DNA from: Polyodon spathula
Taxonomy: Eukaryota > Chordata > Actinopteri > Acipenseriformes > Polyodontidae
Direction: 5' to 3'
Assembly: GCF_017654505.1 (NCBI RefSeq)
Contig: NC_054534.1
Location: 16,981,193-17,045,192 of the forward strand
DNA: 64,000 bases
This document shows, one piece after another, positions 1 through 64,000 of the stretch; positions within the stretch are counted from its first letter, which is position 1; each line of letters starts with the position of its first letter. A model generated the notes under the pieces. The model saw nothing but the letters and a program-made list of their open reading frames with translations. It ran no database searches and was not told the DNA's origin. Both the position numbers and the translations under genes were made by a program.

Positions 1-6
1 TTTTTT

Positions 7-42
<36 letters not shown>

Positions 43-2321
43 TATACCATGACAATTACGTAGTTTTGAATTTAGCATTGTCAGTCCTTTAAATTTGAAA
101 TATCTGATCTCTAGGGATAAACTTCAATAGTATTTAAAAGCACACTATTTATGCAATGTTTATTGTGCTATAAACAGCTTTGTGTGTGACTATTGGTTAT
201 ACTTGCAGTAAAGCATAAAATTAGTATTATCAAAAATATGTAAACCACACTTCTCATATCATGAATTCCCCAGATTCTCATACACTCAACTTGCAAACAC
301 ATTTCCTCAGTTCAATCTGAAATGGACAAGAGGCTTTCTTACATTTTTTCTATGTAAAAATGTAAGTGTGACATCAAAGACATATAAAAGGACAGACAAA
401 CAGACTCTATATACAACCAGATTCTGGACGTCTTCAGCAAGTTTAATCACAATTGAGTAAACAATTATCATACTGTAAAGCGGGTGATAAGGTGAGGCTG
501 TTTGACTAGCGGCACCAAAACAGATCTGGAACCCAATAGGGCTAAACATGACATTGGCTGAACAATCGACTACACACATGGAGTATATTACAGGTGATCA
601 AAGTTATGCAGAAATAAATTAGTAACATTTTAACTATGCTTTCCCAGTACCATTTTAGGCTTTTAAAAAAAAAAAAAAAAAAAAGCACAGGACTAAAATT
701 GGCAGTGTGCAAGAGAGTTTACTCTACTCTTGCATCGTACAGGCAATTGCATTATTTGCTTGAACACTATTTCACGGCATGTTTTACCCTACCAATCACT
801 GCCACAGGCCTCTTGTGGACACAACACTCAAAAACCGATAGGCACAAACAAATAAATGCAGAACTGGGTGGGAGGCATCTGTTGTCTGTTTTTGCCACTC
901 AGACTTCTTGCTTTCCAAGTATTTTCATTTCTAAGATAATCATCTTATCTATCTTTTAATACGTGTTGTAAATGGGCCATCTCTCTAACAACTGAAACAT
1001 TAATCCAGTTATTAGCCATAGTCCAAATTTGTCCTGTGAGCTGAAATGGAGGTTGGATCAAACAGCTCAATTCTAAAGTATTTGTTGTTGAAGAAGAAGG
1101 GTTAAGCTTCAGTTCTTGCATCGGCTGCCCTGCAGGTTCACAGGGCTGGCAGCCTGCAGAAAGTGCTACATGACTTTGTGGGAGGAAGGGTTCACTTAAG
1201 CCAGTGATATCTTTTTTTCTGTTGGAAGCCTTGTAAGAAGTGTTAAAATAATACTACCATTATTTTTGTAGGTCATTCTCACAAGGAGAAAAATAACACT
1301 GAACCCCAGAAAAATTATCTTAGATTAATTACTAATTTCTGCAATTTAAATGACATATTCTCACCATGTGGGGCACAAGTTACTGTACACGCACATATCA
1401 GATGTATTGGACTGTAACCTTCTATTTGAACTCCCAGCTCCAAAAACATTAATCAACTCCACGTCACAGACATGGAGGGTGAAATGTCATTTTTTTCTTT
1501 CAATTAAATAATGTCACTTTGGATTCCTGATGTTTTCAGCTTTAAATTGATCATATTATGAGGCATTGCTTATGAGGCATTGAGCACACTCCCATATTTG
1601 ATCACCCAGATAAATTAAATTAAATCCTAGTTTACATCAGCAGCCTATTGTGAGTAAACAAAAACACAACCTTTGAGTAGAAAAGTACAAAAAACTAAAC
1701 AAACAGAACAAAATAAATTGGACTTGCACCAACGTACCAGTTTTGAAAATCCATTTTCCCTAGAGACAAACACAAAATTCTAACTTTATTCTCTGAACAA
1801 ATGTTTAAGTATGATTAACAGGACTCAATAACACTAACAGATGGCTGCTACCGAGTGTTATTTTTTATTCTTTTGTAAATCTGACACATGCAAAAACTTG
1901 CAAATCAAACAGCTTTCAATAGGGTTCTGAACCTCTACATATTCAGTGAGATGGATGTTCATCCTTTTGAAAATAAAAATGGCCACACAGAACCGTGTAA
2001 GCAACAGGCTACTTTATAGACACTCTACAGTGGTCAGCGATACAGTAAGGGTGTACAAGACAACATAAACTTCAGCTGTTTACGGAATGCACTGGTTTTA
2101 GACCAAACTTTCAGTACAGCAAAAGATTGTTGTTTATACACCCCCTTGTGGAAATAGGTGGAATTACAACATCAATACAAATTCTTCTCAAATAAACTTT
2201 ACTGATACAGGTCAGGAGGCAAGTGAGCAAAATGAACCCCTGTCCTTTACTCCAAGGGCTCACATTCTAATAGTGAAGCAAATCATTTTTTCTTCTTCTT
2301 AATCTTCAAAATTATACTTAC
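1..2321 (-). other. ZNG1 intron 3 (continues off the left edge)
   Basis: No fourth ZNG1 exon is visible on the minus strand here; the expected next segment (family motif DNGLRAIE and the LLETTG strand) is absent. The stretch is AT-rich, with an A-run at 10-39, another near 665-684, and no element I can classify. Confidence 0.6.
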
Positions 2322-2418
2322 TTTACAGAACAGCAAAGACACCCATTTCTGAGCTCCAGCCACTCTTCATAAAGTTCTCCTGCTCGGCTTATTGCTAATG
2401 GTTTCTCCAGGGCACTTC
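2322..2418 (-). CDS. ZNG1: ZNG1 coding exon 3 (CxCC motif)
   Basis: Encodes [10 protein letters not shown] followed by [20 protein letters not shown]. The CLCC cysteines are the proposed zinc ligands. The stretch [11 protein letters not shown] differs from the usual EKSLAVSQGGE of mammals. Acceptor GTTTCAG, donor GTAAGT. Ends in phase 2. Confidence 0.92.
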
Positions 2419-4045
2419 CTGAAACAAGCCACACGGAAACAAGCATGGACTAAACCCTTTGTGGAAAACAGGCACAACAAACTTGAATGAATGTAATTAC
2501 AAAGTTTCTGCAGGACTTCAAGAGGAGTGGCTTGAGCTCGGCACATACAACAGCTACACGTCACTGCTTGACTGGATTCGTAGCATTTTCCATCTAATCC
2601 CCTAGAACAGTGAATAGTCAACAGACACAAGCTACAGAGTTAAGTTGACATTTTAATCAATTTAATTGCAGGCTAAAATGCCCATTTAGTGGACAACATA
2701 CCTTCTCCAAATTCATTCAGAATAACTGCAATACTCTTGTTGTGCTGCTCTGTCAATATGTAATTCAAAAGAGTCGTCTTTCCAGCACCTGAAAAGTAAT
2801 CATATATTATGTTAATTGGTAAATTACAAAATTAAATGGAGAATACTTATTTAAAAGTGTTCCAAGCTTGGAGTTTTACATTAAATAAACTGTTTGGATC
2901 ATTGTTTCTATGAAAGGCTTGTGAGGCGTGTAACTTCTGAACATCTCACTGGGTTTATTTGAAAATTGTAATAACTTGGGATAAATTTGACAACAAACTC
3001 TTGCAAAACAAGACCGCGTTAATAATATTATTGAACAGATTTGCAATAAAATGTTTAGGGTATAACTGTTGTGTATTTTAGTGACTTTGGCGACACCTGG
3101 CTGGACTTATTGTAATAATCAAACCAGGTTAAACACCTGGATTTTTTGTTTACTATCAAAAAGCCTTTTATTCTCTGTGGTAGGCTTGAAATAACAACTG
3201 TTTATCATGATGTTATCAGTAATTAGATTAGTCTTGATCATTTATTGTACAAAAAAAATGACTATCCTGTTTCTGACTCATCTACTGTAAAGTTAAAAAG
3301 GATCAGCACCCCATTGCCCCCCCCCCCAAAAAAAAAACTAACAACATGGACCCTATTTTAAAGTGAGAGCAAAGGCAATCGTTCATTCAACAGTAATAAA
3401 ATTAATTAATAAATAAAAAGGGGGTTTCTTGCTAGTTTTACTCATTAAGTACCAAATTAAATTTTCTTTGAAAACATCACAACATAATCTGCATTTATGT
3501 AGTATGATACATTCTAAATAAATAAAGATATATGCAATTTAAATCATCAGTTTTGTTCAGGAAAAACCTGTGGCGATAGCAAACGTACTGATCCTAAAGC
3601 TCTACAGCTTTTCTTAAAGAACGACGATCAGCAAAACCCTTGTCAGTGTGTAAGTGAACCCCATCCATCCAGGACGAGCATGCCCTGCTTGTCTTGTTTG
3701 TGATCATGCTTGTTTCACCGCGTTGTTGGGCCAGCAAGGCAAAGCAAAACAGCTAAAGTCAAGTACATCTAACTATTTAAATTATCCAAAGGGGATCAGG
3801 TTGACTCCATGATTAAAATCTATGTACAATATTAGGTGGGCTTTAATAACACGTTTATGCTGTTGCATATTACTATTTTGTTGTGAATGTTGCCCCCTGC
3901 CCAAACCATAAAAAAGACAAAAAAGTCTCAGAAGGTGATACATACCTAAATATCCAGTAATTACAGACACCGGTATTTGATCGGCCTGCACAATAGCAAC
4001 CAGCTCCGGACAGTCACCCTCGTCTTCTAATAAAACGTTTTCCAT
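2322..4045 (-). CDS. ZNG1: ZNG1 (CBWD family) zinc-metallochaperone GTPase, 5' part, three coding exons
   Basis: Minus-strand gene, incomplete at the left edge; coding exons are 4045-3946, 2788-2702 and 2418-2322 (100, 87 and 97 nt). The joined frame begins [16 protein letters not shown], then a beta strand ending in the Walker A segment GYLGAGKTT (split over exons 1/2), then NEFGEG, then [17 protein letters not shown] in exon 3. CLCC is the metal-binding CxCC signature of the COG0523/CobW GTPases. From family knowledge, ZNG1 is a cytosolic GTPase that delivers zinc to methionine aminopeptidase METAP1, docking through an N-terminal CPELVPI motif; here it reads CPELVAI. All junctions are GT-AG and phases match (1, 1, 2). 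The start was chosen because it gives the acidic leader expected before CPELV, although it is shorter than the human leader as I recall it. The rest of the GTPase and the C-terminal domain are outside the window, so I cannot tell whether the gene is intact. Confidence 0.92.
2702..2788 (-). CDS. ZNG1: ZNG1 coding exon 2 (Walker A)
   Basis: Opens with the bases completing GAGKTT, then continues [23 protein letters not shown], which is close to identical to the human family member as I recall it. Acceptor TTTTCAG, donor GTATGT. Intron 2 (2701-2419) is 283 bp. Confidence 0.93.
3946..4045 (-). CDS. ZNG1: ZNG1 coding exon 1
   Basis: Encodes residues 1-33 plus one base. Contains the METAP1-docking motif CPELVAI and the strand leading to the Walker A loop. 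The donor GTATGT follows at 3945. Intron 1 (3945-2789) is 1157 bp with an A-rich and a C-rich run near 3320-3340 and no recognised element. Confidence 0.92.
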
Positions 4046-5294
4046 GACTGCTTTACAACATCAGTATTCATTTCCACCCAGCTGTTTACCTATAATTGGT
4101 TTCCACTGAAATAGTGTAGCAGAACAAATAACAATATTATAAACACAATAATACCAAAAAAAAAAAAAATTAAATTGCCGGTACTTTTTTAGCTTGCCAA
4201 GTACATCGTTTTATAAGCCACCTGCAGTTTCTTTAAATATTGGAAAGCTGCTTAAAATATAACACGCTAAGGGGTTGATTTGAGCAAGCTACAGTCTGTA
4301 TTTTTACACAGTACTGGGGAATAACCCTGGGTTTGGATTAACCACCGATCCTTAGAATTCTGCACGGAGTCAGAACCCTGCTGTATGTGGGATTGTCTAC
4401 TTAACATTCGACTGCTGTTTAATTTACACGCCATGCTTTAATTCATTATAATTTTAAAACGTATTTGTAAAATCATCAGGTAATCACCAGGAGTAAATCG
4501 TTGTCTTTCACTAATAATATTGCAACAACGTAAACTGAATAATTTGAAGAATGCATTCAAACATGAAACCGTGACAGTCTTTGGTTACCATTTCAACGCC
4601 ACCATACTATATCACAACTAGCAATAAACTATGACACCGCTATCAAAAAAATAAATAAAGATGCAACATTGCAACTGCAACACTCACAGCAGTGAAATGC
4701 GTTTGCTGACACATAAAAATACAAAACTTAACAGGAGCAAAACCAATAGCGTCATACGAGAATACATCAGGCTGTACATCACCCTGCTTTGTGTTGCCTG
4801 TGTGTACATTGACGTTACGCTTCTTCCTGTGTTTCGTTAAATAATTTTCTCCGGCACTGAATGGGTAATGTGCACGATTCCACTTCGAGATAAAATAATA
4901 AAACATGCTCTCATCAATGAAAAGAAAGCCAACACCTGTCAAGATCTGAAAAGCTTATTTGATAACATTCAGAGTACACTTTATTTTGCTCAGGACACGT
5001 GCTAGGTAATTTGTATAATCGTAAATTAGCAAATCAAATACATTTCTGGCTGTTGCAATTAATAGGGCTAGTTTTTTCCAACAGAGGGCGTTAGAGAATA
5101 ATTCTCATTCGAAGAGCAGGTGCAGTACGTGCCTTCAGCAGTAGCAGAATATATCAAACAGAATAAACAAAACAACCAAAGCATGTAGTTTTCAGATTTT
5201 TTCATTATATGGTGTTTATATATCATGTTATATTAGTTGTATTTGTTTATTTTTGGTTCACGATGATCAAACACAATTAAATAGTTTGATAACC

Positions 5295-5363
<69 letters not shown>

Positions 5364-5766
5364 ACATTCAATTCATCGTATAACTATTGAATTTACTAGT
5401 GTTAAAGATGTTTTATTTTACAGTTTGACCAATTACTAACACATTGATCAAATTTATTTCAATTGATTCTTCGCCTCCAACCGTCCCCGCCATTTACGTT
5501 TCTTATTGGAAATGAATCGGAGCTGTTAACAGTAGTTACTACACGAATAAAACAGCTTATCTTGCATAGAATGCGTGCAATGCTGACCCCTCCCATTGCT
5601 ATCCTTACTTCAGTAGGGAAAGTGAAAATGCGGAAGTTTCCACCCAGAAACAAATATAGCCAGCAGAGAAGGCTCACACTCAACCACATGACATTTATTC
5701 CAGTACGAGTAAAATTGGAGCTGTCCAGGATTATTGCAACATTATATATATATAGTTAAAACTTCT
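4046..5766. promoter_or_regulatory. Divergent ZNG1/DOCK8 intergenic and 5' UTR segment
   Basis: This is the 1.7 kb between the two start codons of head-to-head genes, so it should hold both promoters and 5' UTRs. Transcription starts cannot be placed from sequence alone. It is mostly AT-rich, with a (GA)n tract at about 5296-5361 and a short GC-richer patch at 5460-5500 containing CCGCCATTT at 5487-5495, which resembles a YY1 site. A CpG-rich patch including a NotI site (5881-5888) lies just inside DOCK8 intron 1. Non-coding exons of either gene could lie here undetected. Confidence 0.5.
5296..5361. repeat. (GA)n microsatellite
   Basis: Nearly pure GA dinucleotide run of about 65 bp between the two divergent genes. 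On one strand this is a polypurine tract that can adopt triplex structure. Confidence 0.95.
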
Positions 5767-63165
<57,399 letters not shown>

Positions 63166-63685
63166 TGAGGTGAAGAGCTGTTTCCCCCAGGTTCACTGTC
63201 TTAATTGAAATGACAACATCGGAGATGAGAACAATTTGATCCCTTACTTGCGAAAGCTTATGGCGGCAAAGGGAAAATGCAAGAAGTGCTTAATGTTTGA
63301 CATTGAACTTTAATTCTGATGAAAGCCCATTACAAGCTGTTGCCACACACTTGATAATTTAATGGAAACTTTTATGAGCTGCCTACAAATTACACTAGCA
63401 TAGCCTTGGTGTGAAGCAGCTTTTGATATAGCACATGCGGTTTATAGCTCCCTGGCCCTTAATTATCTGGTTTCAGAACTGTTTTCAATTGTAAGATTTA
63501 AGGTGTTTCACAGAAGGACCAGTGACTGGAAAGTACACATATGTAATAACACTGTACAGAGTTGTTTTTTTAGCTACATGTATATTTGCTCCTGTTTTGA
63601 GTTGACACAGTTGTGATGATTTTATTTCTGAAGTACTGTAGAATATAGTAGTCTTTTTTTTTTAAAATATTATAAAAAGAAAAAC

Positions 63686-63716
<31 letters not shown>

Positions 63717-64000
63717 AATAACAGCAGTGATGTTAATCACAAGTTGTGCTTTAACCCTTTATATTTGGTTCACACACACAAGTTTTTCATAGAAAATTGT
63801 GACTTCTGTGTAAAGCAAAATACACATGCAAAAAAGATGCATTCTGATGAACTGTTTTCAAATGAGACCAAGCACCCACTCACCAATACATTCTAATAAT
63901 ACTGATAAATAATTAGTTTCATCCTATTTTTATACTTAGATTTACTACTTATTTTGAAGAAAAAACATCCTTAATTTATTGTTTGTGAGTGTTACCCTTC
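63166..64000 (+). other. DOCK8 3' UTR / downstream sequence
   Basis: No further coding exon is visible. AATAAA at 63713-63718 is a candidate polyadenylation signal, directly after a T-run of about 25 bases (63686-63710). The true 3' end cannot be fixed from sequence. Confidence 0.5.

Noticed and set aside
5743..5754. TATATATATATA as a TATA box for DOCK8
   Set aside because: It lies 13 bp before the start codon, too close to drive a transcript containing that ATG; it is better read as a microsatellite.

Overview
This window is animal nuclear DNA: AT-rich, intron-dominated and full of transposon remnants. The repeat set (DIRS-like tyrosine-recombinase retrotransposon, Tc1-like elements with TA duplications, tRNA-derived SINEs, compact LTRs) points to a non-mammalian vertebrate, most likely a ray-finned fish. 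The SINE at 42.5 kb resembles repeats I associate with sturgeon or paddlefish sequence, but that species guess is weak.

Two protein-coding genes lie head to head. On the minus strand at the left are the first three coding exons (2322-4045) of ZNG1 (CBWD family), a zinc-metallochaperone GTPase whose remaining exons lie beyond the left edge. On the plus strand is a complete DOCK8, the guanine-nucleotide exchange factor for CDC42. I traced 48 coding exons from the ATG at 5767 to the stop at 63163-63165. Every junction is GT-AG and all reading phases close, giving 2095 codons plus stop. The same divergent pair (CBWD1/ZNG1A and DOCK8) sits at human 9p24.3, so the synteny supports both calls.

Layout: 1-4045 ZNG1 5' part; 4046-5766 shared intergenic/promoter segment; 5767-21317 DOCK8 exon 1 and its 15.5 kb first intron, which carries a minus-strand SINE, several compact LTRs and a degraded DIRS element with an LTR nested in its gag region; 21318-41116 exons 2-14 (N-terminal region) with introns carrying a long GT microsatellite, a foldback element, a full-length but catalytically broken Tc1 element, a 50-bp minisatellite with three-unit periodicity and a small Tc1-type MITE; 43320-45416 exons 15-19 (DHR-1); 45814-56419 exons 20-38 (central scaffold); 56496-61576 exons 39-47 (DHR-2 catalytic domain); 63117-63165 last coding exon, then 3' UTR to the window end.

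No conserved tRNA, rRNA, CRISPR or prokaryotic system is present. I did not find a previously undescribed gene system. The points most worth a second look are repeat architecture (nested LTR in DIRS, periodic E-box minisatellite, foldback element, related compact LTRs, a TIR element in intron 33) and a tandem splice donor in DOCK8 exon 32.
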